A stretch of DNA of 64,000 nt from Burkholderia guangdongensis (GCF_013403875.1 NZ_JACBNX010000004.1:186001-250000), one strand, 5' to 3'; shown: positions 1 through 8,799, counted from the first letter of the stretch. Notes: generated from the sequence alone by a model not told the origin. Numbers and translations are program-made.

Positions 1-557
1 AGCGCAAGATCGATGCCGGCCGTCACGCCGGCGGACGTCACGAGCCGGTCGTCGCGCAGATAGATCCGGTCGAAGTCGACGCGCGCACGCGGAAACCGGT
101 CCGCCAGTTGCTGCGCGTGTTGCCAGTGCGTCGTCACGTGGCGTTCGTCGAGCAGCCCCGCATGGCCCAGCGCGAACGCACCCGTGCATATCGACCCATA
201 GCGCTCGCAGTGCGACGCCACGCCGGTGAGCCAGGCCGTCAATGGCGGATCCGGCGGCGCGTCGGGTAGCGCCGGACCGCCCGCCACGAGCGCCAGATCG
301 AAAGTCCGCGCGCTTTCATCCGGCGCGGCGTCGGGCATCGCATCGAACGTCGGATCGAATGCTGCATCGAACGTCGCATCCGGCACGAGCGTCATGCCGT
401 TCGACGCGCGCAATGCGGACCGCGTCGCCGCGAGCAGCGTCACCGCGTAATGGTCGCCGGGCGCGAGAAAGCCGTTGGCTTCCGAGAAGACGTCGATCGG
501 ACCGGCGACATCGAGCGCCTGCACGCCGGGAAAAATCGCAATCGCCACGGATCTCAT
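1..557 (-). CDS. GlxA-family AraC-type transcriptional regulator, N-terminal part (3' end outside window)
   Basis: The gene starts at the ATG whose complement ends at 557 (MRSVAIAIFPGVQALDVAGP) and runs off the left edge, so about 185 residues of the DJ-1/PfpI-like sensor domain are present and the expected AraC helix-turn-helix domain is not. The motifs SICTGAFALGHAGLL and THWQHAQQLA are typical of GlxA regulators, including the nucleophile-elbow cysteine. Family knowledge: these are one-component activators, often of amine or quaternary-ammonium catabolism; the ligand here is unknown. A segment of about 18 residues (roughly 62-80, rich in FDA/PDA) is encoded by an imperfect repeat and looks like an insertion relative to the usual domain. 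It is divergent from the HD-domain gene at 797. Confidence 0.85.
   Translation of the reverse strand, partial: MRSVAIAIFPGVQALDVAGPIDVFSEANGFLAPGDHYAVTLLAATRSALRASNGMTLVPDATFDAAFDPTFDAMPDAAPDESARTFDLALVAGGPALPDAPPDPPLTAWLTGVASHCERYGSICTGAFALGHAGLLDERHVTTHWQHAQQLADRFPRARVDFDRIYLRDDRLVTSAGVTAGIDLA
340..376. repeat. Intragenic 13-bp direct repeat, 24-bp period
   Basis: The 13-mer gcatcgaacgtcg occurs at 340-352 and 364-376 with a related block (ggatcgaatgct) between. Because 24 is a multiple of three, the repeat keeps the GlxA-type reading frame and encodes FDAAFDPTFDA-like sequence. Confidence 0.8.
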
Positions 558-796
558 GGTTGCGGGGCCTCGAATCATGCGCTCCGTTGCAAGTGGAAGC
601 GGAAGCGGTGGGAGCATCCGATTTCGGCGGCAGCAAACGTCGTGCGATTGGCAGTCTTCGACGGTCGTCGTGCGTTGTCGACCGCCGCGCGTTCGCGAAT
701 ACTCGATTGCACCGACAACGCCGGGGCGCCTGGTCGAGCAGCATATCAAACGCACGTCGACCGCAGGCGCTCCGTTATCCCGGAGGACTTCCCACC

Positions 797-1495
797 ATGA
801 GCACGACAATCGCCGGCATCAAGATCCCCGACAGCGCGATGGCGCGCGCGGCAACCGAGTTCGTTCGCGACACCGAATCCGATCTTCTCTATCACCACTC
901 GCGCCGCGTGTTTCTGTTCGGCGCGCTGACCGGCGAGCGCGACGGGCTCGAGTACGATCCCGAACTGCTCTATATCGGCGCGATGTTCCATGACGTCGGC
1001 CTCGTCGAGGCCTACAGCAGCAAGACGGAACGCTTCGAAGTCGACGGCGCGAACGCGGCGCGCGACTTTCTCGCGCGGCATGGCGCGAGCGACTACGACA
1101 TCGAGCAGGTATGGATGTCGATCGCGCTGCACACGACGCCAGGCATTCCGAAGCATATGAAGCCGGTCGTCGCGCTCGTGACGGCGGGCGTCGAGATGGA
1201 CGTGCTTGGCATCGCGTACGACGCATTCACGCAGGCGCAGCGCGTTCAGGTCGTCGACGCGCATCCGCGCGCCGAGACGTTCAAGAACGACATCATCGAC
1301 GCGTTCGCCGGCGGCACCATCCGCAAGCCGGAGACGACGTTCGGCAACGTGAAGGCCGACGTGCTCGCGCTGCGCGACCCGACCTACAAGCGGGCGAACT
1401 TCTGCGAGATCATTCTCGGCTCCGCGTGGGACGATCGGCGCGGACATGCGCATGGCACCGGATGCGGGTGTCGCGATCACGGCGGCGCGGACTGA
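797..1495 (+). CDS. HD-domain metal-dependent hydrolase (cyanamide hydratase-like)
   Basis: A 232-residue protein starting MSTTIAGIKIP. Histidines at YHHSRRVFLFG and the HD pair in YIGAMFHDVGLVEAY form the HD metal site, followed by the later histidine in SIALHTTPG. This arrangement matches the cyanamide-hydratase-like HD subfamily. Those proteins act on small nitrile-like or nucleotide substrates, but most members, including this one, have no tested substrate. The ATG at 797 is preceded by cggagg at 781-786. It stands alone, with the partial GlxA regulator divergent upstream, which makes that regulator a plausible controller. Nothing else recognisable lies in the 124 bases downstream. Confidence 0.8.
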   Translation: MSTTIAGIKIPDSAMARAATEFVRDTESDLLYHHSRRVFLFGALTGERDGLEYDPELLYIGAMFHDVGLVEAYSSKTERFEVDGANAARDFLARHGASDYDIEQVWMSIALHTTPGIPKHMKPVVALVTAGVEMDVLGIAYDAFTQAQRVQVVDAHPRAETFKNDIIDAFAGGTIRKPETTFGNVKADVLALRDPTYKRANFCEIILGSAWDDRRGHAHGTGCGCRDHGGAD

Positions 1496-1619
1496 AATGC
1501 GCGAAGCCTCGTGCCTTCGCGCGTCGTCGGAATCCGGCGGATCGTTCACGTGATGGGGAGCGGCATCGCGCTCGAGCCGGAAGAGGGAAGCTGGCTCGAC
1601 GCGAATGGGACGCGTTGCG

Positions 1620-2543
1620 TTATCGGTCGGCATGGTGCTGTGACGGGTTCGTCATCGTGTCGCCCAGTTTCTCCAAAAGAAATTCGGCGACGACAGCGAC
1701 CGCGGGCGGCACCGGCGGGCGGCTCGTATAGACGAGCTGCAGGCCGAAGCTGGTGCTCGCGCGCCGATAGCTCGGCAGCACCCGCACCAGTTTCCCCTGC
1801 GCGATGATCGGCTCGACGATCAACTGCGGCAGCAGCGCAATCCCCAGCCCGGCTACGCAAGCCTGCGCCAGCACGCGCATGTCGTTGACCGAGAACCGGC
1901 TGTTGATCGTCACTTCCTGACTGCCGCGCGGCCCCTGCAGACGCCACGTGTTGCGGCCCTGGCGATTGGAAATCGTCAGGCAGTCGTGCTCGGCCAGCTC
2001 GCGCAGCGTGCGGGGCGCGGGGCGCCGTTCCAGATAAGACGGACTGGCCGACAGGATCATCGCAGTCGGCGCCAGCCGACGTGCTCTGAAGCCGCTACCG
2101 GTCTCGATGCCCATGCGCAGGGCCAGATCGACGCGCTCGGCGATCAGATCGGTCGGCGCATCGTCGAGCAGAAAGTCGACGCTGATGTGCGGATATCGTG
2201 CGTAGAACTCGACCAGCCATTCCATGTTGAAGAATTCGAACAGGCCGGCCATCGCGGCGACGCGAACCGAGCCGGACGGTGCCTGCTCGTCCGCATGGAG
2301 CCGCCCGATCTCGAGGATCTGGTCGAGCGCCGGCGCATAGCGATCGAACAGCGCCTGGCCTTCCGTGCTCGGCGCGAGCTTGCGTGTCGAGCGGTGCAGC
2401 AGGCGTGTGCCGAGTTGCCCTTCGAGCTGATCGATGCGTCGGCTCAGCGTATTGGCCGGCATGCGCAGACGCCGCGCCGCCTCGGAGAAGCTGCCGGCGC
2501 GCACGACCTGGACGAACATCGCCAGATCATTCAGATCGAGCAT
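1620..2543 (-). CDS. LysR-family transcriptional regulator, divergent from azoR
   Basis: A 307-residue LysR regulator. The winged HTH covers about residues 4-62 (LAMFVQVVRAGSFSEAARRL, then MPANTLSRRIDQLE), followed by the substrate-binding domain. Length is normal for the family. It is transcribed away from azoR at 2683 across 139 bases, the usual layout for a LysR regulator controlling the divergent operon. The spacer holds a small inverted repeat, ccataaatgg (2553-2562), close to its own start. The azoR, NmrA, CMD, pirin and efflux genes facing it suggest that quinones or similar electrophiles are the inducer; that is inference. Confidence 0.88.
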   Translation of the reverse strand: MLDLNDLAMFVQVVRAGSFSEAARRLRMPANTLSRRIDQLEGQLGTRLLHRSTRKLAPSTEGQALFDRYAPALDQILEIGRLHADEQAPSGSVRVAAMAGLFEFFNMEWLVEFYARYPHISVDFLLDDAPTDLIAERVDLALRMGIETGSGFRARRLAPTAMILSASPSYLERRPAPRTLRELAEHDCLTISNRQGRNTWRLQGPRGSQEVTINSRFSVNDMRVLAQACVAGLGIALLPQLIVEPIIAQGKLVRVLPSYRRASTSFGLQLVYTSRPPVPPAVAVVAEFLLEKLGDTMTNPSQHHADR

Positions 2544-2682
2544 GGTATTTCTCCATAAATGGATTAATCAAATCCTATTTTGCCATCTAGTGTGAGACGT
2601 CCTCCATCCCCATACTTGAGGTGTCACACAGCAGGCGGCCGCTTCCGGCCTGCTGTCAAGTCACCCTATTCGGAGAAGTCTC

Positions 2683-3288
2683 ATGAAACTGCTACACGTC
2701 GATTCCAGCATCCTCGGGCAAGGCTCCGTCAGCCGTGAGTTGTCGGCGGATGTCGTCGCGACCTTCCGGAGCCGCCATGCCGACATCGAGGTCACCCGGC
2801 TCGACCTCGCCGTTACGCCGATCGGCCATCTGACAGCCGCACACCTCGCCGCCGCGCAAGGCGCACCGGTCGACGATGCGTTGAAGTCCGACGTCGCGAT
2901 GGGCCAGGTCGCGCTCGACGCGTTCCTGGCAGCCGACATCGTGGTCATCGGCGCACCGATGTACAACTTCGGCGTGCCTTCTCAACTGAAGGCCTGGATC
3001 GACCGCATCTCGATCGCCGGCAAGACGTTCCGCTATGAGGCGCACGGCCCGGTCGGACTGTGCGGCGGCAAGAAGCTGATCGTCGTCTCGTCGCGCGGCG
3101 GCGTTTACAGCGAAGGCTCGCCCGCCGCGTCGTTCGATCATCAGGAAACCTATCTGAATGCGGCCTTCGGTTTTCTGGGCATTACGGATGTCACTTTCAT
3201 TCGCGCGGAAGGTGTCGCGATGGGGCCGGAGGCACGCAGCGGGGCCATGGCATCGGCGAAGAAAGAGGCCGCCGCGCTCGCTGCGTAA
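2683..3288 (+). CDS. azoR: FMN-dependent NADH:quinone/azo reductase AzoR
   Basis: A 201-residue flavodoxin-fold enzyme of normal length. The N-terminal phosphate loop ([15 protein letters not shown], about residues 7-21), the flavin-binding stretch [16 protein letters not shown] (about 92-107) and SSRGGVY (about 136-142) are classic for AzoR. Family knowledge: it performs two-electron NADH reduction of quinones and azo dyes in the cytosol, protecting against thiol-reactive quinones. It is the first gene of a same-strand run (azoR, NmrA-like, CMD-like, pirin, DHA2 efflux). The RBS is ggag at 2669-2675 before the ATG. Likely regulated by the divergent LysR protein at 1620-2543. Confidence 0.92.
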   Translation: MKLLHVDSSILGQGSVSRELSADVVATFRSRHADIEVTRLDLAVTPIGHLTAAHLAAAQGAPVDDALKSDVAMGQVALDAFLAADIVVIGAPMYNFGVPSQLKAWIDRISIAGKTFRYEAHGPVGLCGGKKLIVVSSRGGVYSEGSPAASFDHQETYLNAAFGFLGITDVTFIRAEGVAMGPEARSGAMASAKKEAAALAA

Positions 3289-3326
3289 GGGCATCGCCCC
3301 GGCACCATCCTCACTGGAGAGAAACC

Positions 3327-4232
3327 ATGTCGAATACCCCGAAGCTCATCGCCGTCGTCGGCGCAACCGGCCAGCAAGGCGGCGCCGTCGTGCGCGCGCT
3401 GCAGGCGAGCGGTCGATTCAAAGTGCGCGCGTTGACGCGCAATCCGGCCGAGCATCCGACACTGGGTGACGAAGTCGTTCTGGCGGATTTCAATCGTCCG
3501 GAAACGCTCGAAGCAGCGTTTGCCGGCGCACACGGCGCTTTCGTGGTGACCAACGCCTGGGAAGCCGGTGCGGACGAACCCGCGCAGGCGCTCGCCGCCG
3601 TCAACGCGGCGAAACACGCCGGCGTGCTGCACTTCATCTGGTCGACGCTCCCGAACGTGGAGGCGATCAGCGGCGGCAAGATCGACGTCCCGCATTTCAC
3701 GGCCAAGGCGAAGGTCGAGCGTATCGTGAGCGAAGCCGGATTTGCCCACCACACGTTCGTGATTGCTTCGTTTTACTATCAAAACCTGCTCGGCGTCATG
3801 GCGCCGCAGAAACAGGCGGATGGCACCTCGGGTTGGGCGCTGCCGCTCGATCCCGAGCGACGGGCCATTCATATGGGCGACATCACTGAACTCGGCCGCA
3901 TCGTGGCGGGCGCGTTCGCGCACCCGGAACTCGCGGGGCACGGTGAGCATTTGCCGCTTGTCGGCGATTTCCTGAGCTTCAACGAAATCATCGACATCCT
4001 GAATCGTCAGGGAAACGGGCTTTCGTTCAGGCAAGTCCCGCGCGAGGTTTTTGCCGGCTGGTTCCCGGGCGCCGCCGGTATCGCGGCGATGCTCGCCTAC
4101 TTCGAAGCGCACACGTATCTCGGCTCGGATTCGCGCGACGCGATCGCGCTCGCCAACCAGGTCGCCGGTCAGCCGCCGACGAAGTTCGCCGAATGGGCCA
4201 AAGCGAATTTCGCGACGCCGGCCGCCGCCTGA
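3327..4232 (+). CDS. NmrA-family NAD(P)-binding protein
   Basis: A 301-residue atypical short-chain dehydrogenase. The N-terminal dinucleotide motif VVGATGQQGGAVVRAL (about residues 10-25) is followed by an NADP-type arginine region (RALTRNPAEHP). Family knowledge: NmrA/HSCARG-like proteins either sense NADP(H) ratio or act as quinone or isoflavone-type reductases. The start at 3327 has an RBS (ggagaga, 3316-3322) and lies 38 bases after azoR, so co-transcription is likely. A redox-sensing or quinone-reducing role fits the neighbours but is inferred. Confidence 0.88.
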   Translation: MSNTPKLIAVVGATGQQGGAVVRALQASGRFKVRALTRNPAEHPTLGDEVVLADFNRPETLEAAFAGAHGAFVVTNAWEAGADEPAQALAAVNAAKHAGVLHFIWSTLPNVEAISGGKIDVPHFTAKAKVERIVSEAGFAHHTFVIASFYYQNLLGVMAPQKQADGTSGWALPLDPERRAIHMGDITELGRIVAGAFAHPELAGHGEHLPLVGDFLSFNEIIDILNRQGNGLSFRQVPREVFAGWFPGAAGIAAMLAYFEAHTYLGSDSRDAIALANQVAGQPPTKFAEWAKANFATPAAA

Positions 4233-4260
4233 ACACGCATCTGCGCGAAGGAGAACCCAC

Positions 4261-4791
4261 ATGAGCCGGATTCCTACCCACACAGTCGAGGGCGCGCCCG
4301 ATGCGTCGCGCCCGTTTCTGCAAAAAATTGCACAGTCTTCGCCGACGGGACGCCCGCTGAACCTGCATGCCCAGATGGCGCATTCTCCGGCGGTGCTGGC
4401 GGCGTACACGTCGCTGCGTGCCGTCATCGCCGAGCACGGCACCCTGGATCCGAAGGTGAGCTGGGCACTCAATCTCGCCATCGCCGGCACGGTCGGCAAT
4501 GACTACATGATGGGTATCGCCAGTCGATTCGCCCGCATGAACGGTTGGACCGACGCGCAGATCACCGCGCTGCGAACCGGCGCCACGACGGGCGACACCA
4601 GGATCCACGCGCTGACCGACCTGGTCAGGGAAGCGGCCGCTCATTCGGGAAAGGTCACCGATGCCACGTGGAAGGTCGCTCAACAAGCGGGCTGGAGCGA
4701 TGAGCAGCTGGCCGAGGCGTTCGCCTATCTGGGGCTGACCGTGTTCACCGGTTATTTCCTCAATTATGCGGAAACCGATTCGGATATCTGA
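4261..4791 (+). CDS. Carboxymuconolactone decarboxylase-like protein lacking cysteines
   Basis: A 176-residue all-alpha protein resembling the carboxymuconolactone decarboxylase/AhpD fold (LNLHAQMAHSPAVLAAYTSL, then the helix WALNLAIAGTVGNDYMMGIA). AhpD-type members use a CxxC pair with a nearby histidine for peroxidase activity, but this sequence contains no cysteine at all, so a thiol peroxidase role is excluded. A decarboxylase, isomerase or binding role remains open. It follows the NmrA gene by 28 bases, with an RBS (aaggaga, 4248-4254), inside the azoR operon. Confidence 0.75.
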   Translation: MSRIPTHTVEGAPDASRPFLQKIAQSSPTGRPLNLHAQMAHSPAVLAAYTSLRAVIAEHGTLDPKVSWALNLAIAGTVGNDYMMGIASRFARMNGWTDAQITALRTGATTGDTRIHALTDLVREAAAHSGKVTDATWKVAQQAGWSDEQLAEAFAYLGLTVFTGYFLNYAETDSDI

Positions 4792-4835
4792 GCGATGCCT
4801 GATCGATGGCAAGTCAATTACCTGGAGAGCATCCG

Positions 4836-5690
4836 ATGAATGCCGTTATTCAAACTCAGCCCACCCCGCTTACCGGTGTCGGCCGTCACGTCATCTTCCG
4901 CACGCGCGGCAACGCGCACGGGCCGCTCGTCCGCATGGCCAGCCCCGCCGACGCGGGCACGATGATCAAGCCGTTCGTCTTTCTCGATCTCATCGATACG
5001 CAGGAGGGGATCGGCCAGCAGGGGTTCGGCTGGCATCCGCATTCGGGCATCGCCACGTTGACCCTGGCGATCGAGGGGCGAGGCCGCTATGCCGAATCCA
5101 CCGGCCATGAAGGAACGATGGCGCCGGGCGACATCGAATGGATGAGCGCCGGCCGTGGCGTCTGGCATACCGGCTCCGCCGAGCCCCCGATCAAGGCCTT
5201 CCAGCTGTGGGTTGCGTTGCCGGCGGAGCGCGAACTGGCTCCCGCGTTCAGCCAGCATCTGTCGGTCGACGACATCCCGTCGGACGGCCCGGCGCGCGTG
5301 CTGCTCGGCCGTAGCGGCGATGCGGTCAGCCCGATCGATGCACCGCCGGGCGTCAACTATTTCATTGTGCAACTCAAGGCCGGCCAGCGCTGGACCTACG
5401 CGCCGCCGCAGGGCTGCCTGGTCGGCTGGATCGCCGTGATGGACGGCAACCTGCGCACGCCGGACCCGGTCGACAGCGGTGAGCTGGCCGTATTCGACGC
5501 GTCCGATGCGGCGATCGAATTCGAGGCCGTGACCGATGCGCGCTTCGTGCTCGGTTCGGCCATCCCGCATCCGCACGATCTCCACCTTGGCCGCTACTCG
5601 GTGCACACCAGCCCCGCGGCGCTGATCGAGGGCGAGCGTGAAATCGCGCGCATCGGTCGCGAACTGCGCGCGAAGGGTGTGGTGCGTTGA
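4836..5690 (+). CDS. Pirin-family bicupin
   Basis: A 284-residue bicupin. The metal-site histidines are seen in GWHPHSGIATLTL (about H67 and H69) and GRGVWHT (about H111). In typical pirins the last motif is H-x-E, supplying a glutamate ligand; here it reads H-T-G, so the fourth ligand appears to be absent. Family knowledge: bacterial pirins can act as quercetin 2,3-dioxygenases or as redox-modulated partner proteins. The ATG at 4836 has RBS ctggagag (4821-4828). It sits 44 bases after the CMD-like gene, in line with aromatic or quinone handling. Confidence 0.85.
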   Translation: MNAVIQTQPTPLTGVGRHVIFRTRGNAHGPLVRMASPADAGTMIKPFVFLDLIDTQEGIGQQGFGWHPHSGIATLTLAIEGRGRYAESTGHEGTMAPGDIEWMSAGRGVWHTGSAEPPIKAFQLWVALPAERELAPAFSQHLSVDDIPSDGPARVLLGRSGDAVSPIDAPPGVNYFIVQLKAGQRWTYAPPQGCLVGWIAVMDGNLRTPDPVDSGELAVFDASDAAIEFEAVTDARFVLGSAIPHPHDLHLGRYSVHTSPAALIEGEREIARIGRELRAKGVVR

Positions 5691-5795
5691 TCCGGTCCTT
5701 CGTCGACCGATGCCAACCGCGCGAGATCGCGGTCGAAATGTATTCCGAATCCGCTGGCGGTCTTGAGCCGCGCAGCATCTGAAAGGAGCCGTTCC

Positions 5796-7244
5796 ATGAC
5801 GCATGGCATCGACGAACGCAAGCGCTGGCTTGCCCTCATCGTGCTCTGCCTGGGCATGCTGATGATCGTGCTGGATACGACCATCGTGAACGTCGCACTG
5901 CCGTCCATCCGGGCGGACCTGGGCTTTAGCGAAACCTCGCTCGTGTGGGTGATCAACGCGTACATGCTGACCTTCGGCGGCTTCCTGCTGCTGGGTGGGC
6001 GGCTGGGCGACCTGTTCGGGCATCGCAAGCTGTTTCTCCTCGGCATCGCGCTGTTCACGCTGGCTTCGGCAGCGTGCGGGCTGGCGAACTCGCAGGGCGT
6101 GCTGATTACGGCACGGGCCATGCAGGGGCTGGGCGGCGCGCTGGTGTCGGCCGTGTCGCTGTCGCTGATCATGAACCTGTTCACCTCGCCGGCGGACCGC
6201 GCGAAGGCAATGGGTATCTACGGGTTCGTCGGCGCGGGCGGCGGCAGCATCGGCGTGCTGCTGGGCGGGCTGCTGACGAGCGCATTGAGCTGGCACTGGA
6301 TCTTCCTGGTCAACCTGCCGATCGGCGTGGCGGTGTATGCCGCGTGCGTGGCGCTGCTGCCGACGGGGAAGCCGCCGGCCGATCGCGCCAGGCTGGATGT
6401 GGCGGGCGCCATGGCCGTTACCACCTCGCTGATGCTGGCTGTGTACGCCGTCGTGCACGGCAACGAGGCCGGTTGGACGTCCGCGCAGACGCTTGTCCAA
6501 CTGGGCATGGCCATCGTGCTCGCGATCGCGTTCCTCGTGATCGAATCGCGCGTGTCGCATCCGCTCATGCCGCTGCGCCTGTTCGCGCTGCGCAACGTGG
6601 CGACGGCCAACGTGGTGGGTGTGCTGTGGGCGGCTGCGCTGTTCGCGTGGTCCTTTATCTCGGCGCTTTACATGCAGCGCGTGCTGAACTACAGCGCGAT
6701 GCAGGTGGGGCTGGCCTTCCTGCCGGCCAGCGTCATCATGGCGGCGTTCTCGCTGGGGCTGTCGGCCAGGCTGGTGATGCGCTTCGGGATTCGCGCGCCG
6801 CTGTCGCTGGGTTTGCTGGTGGCGGCGGCCGGGCTGGTGCTGTTTGCGCGTGCGCCGGTCGGCGGCAGCTTCGTGCAGGACGTGCTGCCCGGCATGGTGC
6901 TGCTGGGCCTGGGGGCGGGGGTGCTCTTCAACCCGGTGCTGCTGGCCGCGATGAGTGACGTTGCGCCGGATGAGTCGGGCCTGGCCTCGGGCGTGGTCAA
7001 CACGTCGTTCATGATGGGCGGCGCGCTGGGCCTGGCCATCCTGGCGAGCCTGGCGGCCGCGCGTACCGAAGGCCTGGCCGCTGCGGGTGCCGATGGCGTG
7101 ACTGCGCTCAATAGCGGCTACCACCTGGCTTTCATGCTGGGGGCCGTTGCGGCGGTCACGGCGTCAGTGCTGGCCGGGGCGTTCGTTCGTACGCGTGCGC
7201 ACGGTCAGGCGCAAGGGGAAGGGGCGTCGGTGGCTTCCTTTTAA
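5796..7244 (+). CDS. DHA2-family MFS drug/H+ antiporter
   Basis: A 482-residue membrane protein with about 14 hydrophobic segments, typical of the EmrB/QacA (DHA2) group. It shows the TM1 motif LDTTIVNVALPSI, motif A (LGGRLGDLFGHRK) and a motif-C-like GFVGAGGGSIGVLLGG. It exports hydrophobic or cationic compounds across the inner membrane using the proton gradient. An in-frame ATG exists at 5763, but the RBS gaaaggag (5781-5788) marks 5796 as the start. It lies 105 bases behind the pirin gene and probably ends the azoR operon, exporting the toxic aromatic that the operon detoxifies (inference). Confidence 0.87.
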   Translation: MTHGIDERKRWLALIVLCLGMLMIVLDTTIVNVALPSIRADLGFSETSLVWVINAYMLTFGGFLLLGGRLGDLFGHRKLFLLGIALFTLASAACGLANSQGVLITARAMQGLGGALVSAVSLSLIMNLFTSPADRAKAMGIYGFVGAGGGSIGVLLGGLLTSALSWHWIFLVNLPIGVAVYAACVALLPTGKPPADRARLDVAGAMAVTTSLMLAVYAVVHGNEAGWTSAQTLVQLGMAIVLAIAFLVIESRVSHPLMPLRLFALRNVATANVVGVLWAAALFAWSFISALYMQRVLNYSAMQVGLAFLPASVIMAAFSLGLSARLVMRFGIRAPLSLGLLVAAAGLVLFARAPVGGSFVQDVLPGMVLLGLGAGVLFNPVLLAAMSDVAPDESGLASGVVNTSFMMGGALGLAILASLAAARTEGLAAAGADGVTALNSGYHLAFMLGAVAAVTASVLAGAFVRTRAHGQAQGEGASVASF

Positions 7245-7467
7245 GGCGGTGGAGCCTTCTTTACCTATCATTCTAGGGGGCATTCCGGTGCTTTCGGCCC
7301 GAAGCTGGTAGGCGCTCGCACGTGCCGAAAGGGTATATCGAGGGACTGATCATCTTTTGCGGTTCGTCGTAGGGCATATCACCGAACTGCGCGTGACTGT
7401 ACCGCCGTCGTCAGGCCCGCTCCGTTAGCGTTGCTCACCGCGACCGAGCGCGTACGTCGGCTTAGGC

Positions 7468-7511
7468 TATAATTAATCCGAAGCGCCGGAAATATTCTGG
7501 GGTTCAGGAAT
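7468..7511 (+). promoter_or_regulatory. Perfect -10 box and small inverted repeat upstream of the DUF433 antitoxin
   Basis: A consensus TATAAT lies at 7468-7473 in locally AT-rich sequence, without a good -35. An imperfect inverted repeat, attctg (7494-7499) with caggaat (7505-7511), ends 13 bases before the start codon and overlaps the RBS region, where an autorepressing antitoxin would bind. Confidence 0.4.
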
Positions 7512-7524
7512 AATTGGAGAGATC

Positions 7525-8205
7525 ATGGCCGCTAGCATTGTCCCCAAAACTGTAACGGCTGCCGAAGTTGCGTTCATGGCTGGCTTGACCGATCGGGAAA
7601 TCAATCGTTTGGTCGACGAAAACGTTCTGTCCGCACCGCTGGTACAACGCGACGACGGCCGCCGTTTTGCGCCGCTCACGGCATGTTTTGCGGACTTCTA
7701 TTTCAGTATGAGTGAGAGCCTGACTCGCAGCGCGCGTATCGGCATCATCGACACGCTGACGCAGCGGTTGCTAGTGCGCCCTGACCTCGACGCTTTCCTG
7801 ACGCTCAGCGACAGCGTGCTGCGAGGCAATTTTGATTGGAGCGTGCATCTCGATGTATTGACCGTCGCCCTCACGCGCTATGTCGAGGTCGCTTCGCAGA
7901 GGGCGGGACGAGTCAGCGAGGCAGCACAGCACGTTACCGAAGATCCGCAGATCCTCGGCGGTATGCCCTGCTTTGCAGGTACCCGCGTGCCTGTCGCGAG
8001 CGTGCTCGCTGCGAAGCAGCAGGGAATGGCGCTTGACGAGCTGCACGCAGCTTGGCCATTCCTCACCGCGGAGTTACTCGACCACGCCGAGGTGTACATG
8101 AAGGCCCATCCGCGTCCTGGGCGACCGCGGCGACTAGACGAAGACGCGTCCCGGATGAAGCTGGTCAGTCGCAAGGTGGTTCGTCATCCGCGAGAACACG
8201 CGTGA
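7525..8205 (+). CDS. DUF433-domain antitoxin with N-terminal helix-turn-helix extension
   Basis: A 226-residue protein. The C-terminal part (about residues 135-195; ILGGMPCFAGTRVPVASVLA and a downstream LDELHAAWPFL) is a DUF433 (VapB-like) domain, normally the whole of a 75-110-residue antitoxin. The first 60 residues contain a MerR-like HTH (TAAEVAFMAGLTDREINRLV), so DNA binding and toxin neutralisation may be fused in one long protein. Its stop codon overlaps the GTG start of the DUF5615 gene by 4 bases, the usual translational coupling of antitoxin and toxin. The RBS ggagag is at 7516-7521. Confidence 0.83.
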   Translation: MAASIVPKTVTAAEVAFMAGLTDREINRLVDENVLSAPLVQRDDGRRFAPLTACFADFYFSMSESLTRSARIGIIDTLTQRLLVRPDLDAFLTLSDSVLRGNFDWSVHLDVLTVALTRYVEVASQRAGRVSEAAQHVTEDPQILGGMPCFAGTRVPVASVLAAKQQGMALDELHAAWPFLTAELLDHAEVYMKAHPRPGRPRRLDEDASRMKLVSRKVVRHPREHA

Positions 8206-8636
8206 CGTTGCGCTTCCTGATCGACGAATGCTTGTGGCCGGGGCTGGTGCAAATCGCGCGGGACGCGGGCCATCATGAATCGACTTGCGTGCGTGATCGC
8301 GGTCTGTCCGGAATGAAGGATCATCAACTGATCCGTTTCGCTGTCGCGGGCGACTACACCCTCGTCACGCACAACGCGGTCGACTTCCGCGGGCCGAACG
8401 GCGGGCCGCCCGGTGGCTTGCATGCCAATGAGGCGATCCACGCTGGCCTCGTCTGCCTCGTATCGTGGTGGCCGATGACACCAGACCGGCAGGCCGAACT
8501 GTTCGGTTATGCGCTCGCTGAACTTGTGACGTTGGGCGATCTGGTCAATCAGGCGCTCGAGGTTGTCGAGGATGAATCGGGCGAGATCATCATCTACTGT
8601 TATGAGATTCCGGCTCCCGACGACCGCAATTCCTAG
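8202..8636 (+). CDS. DUF5615 PIN-like toxin
   Basis: A 144-residue protein from a GTG start (8202) overlapping the antitoxin stop by GTGA. The N-terminal FLIDECLWPGL with its acidic residues (D8, E9) and the later TLVTHNAVDF (D61) match the Mut7-C/PIN-like DUF5615 family, whose members are presumed RNases in VapBC-like modules. The C-terminus (VVEDESGEIIIYCYEIP) extends beyond the minimal domain. Together with the DUF433 gene this is a complete type II toxin-antitoxin pair. It lies 163 bases from tRNA-Arg. Confidence 0.82.
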   Translation: MTLRFLIDECLWPGLVQIARDAGHHESTCVRDRGLSGMKDHQLIRFAVAGDYTLVTHNAVDFRGPNGGPPGGLHANEAIHAGLVCLVSWWPMTPDRQAELFGYALAELVTLGDLVNQALEVVEDESGEIIIYCYEIPAPDDRNS

Positions 8637-8799
8637 CTGGGGATCGATCCAGTGAGGATGCGTGCTGTGCAGGAGCGCTTTGGGGAACGCTCGATCGCAC
8701 ATGAAGTCATGCTACCGGAGATTTTCGGCTTGCATTGGGAGGGGCGCGCAATGAGGCGGGCTTTTTCTTGCGAATCTTGGGGAACGTTTGGCGCTTGGC

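Noticed and set aside
4818..7124. A 768-codon minus-strand open frame
   Set aside because: Antisense to the pirin and DHA2 genes, with His/Arg/Gln-rich composition and no recognisable domain; the plus-strand genes have clear motifs.
7245..7467. Small gene in the gap after the DHA2 exporter
   Set aside because: No frame with a start, RBS and normal codon use was found. A 5-bp hairpin at 7243-7258 is too weak to call a terminator.
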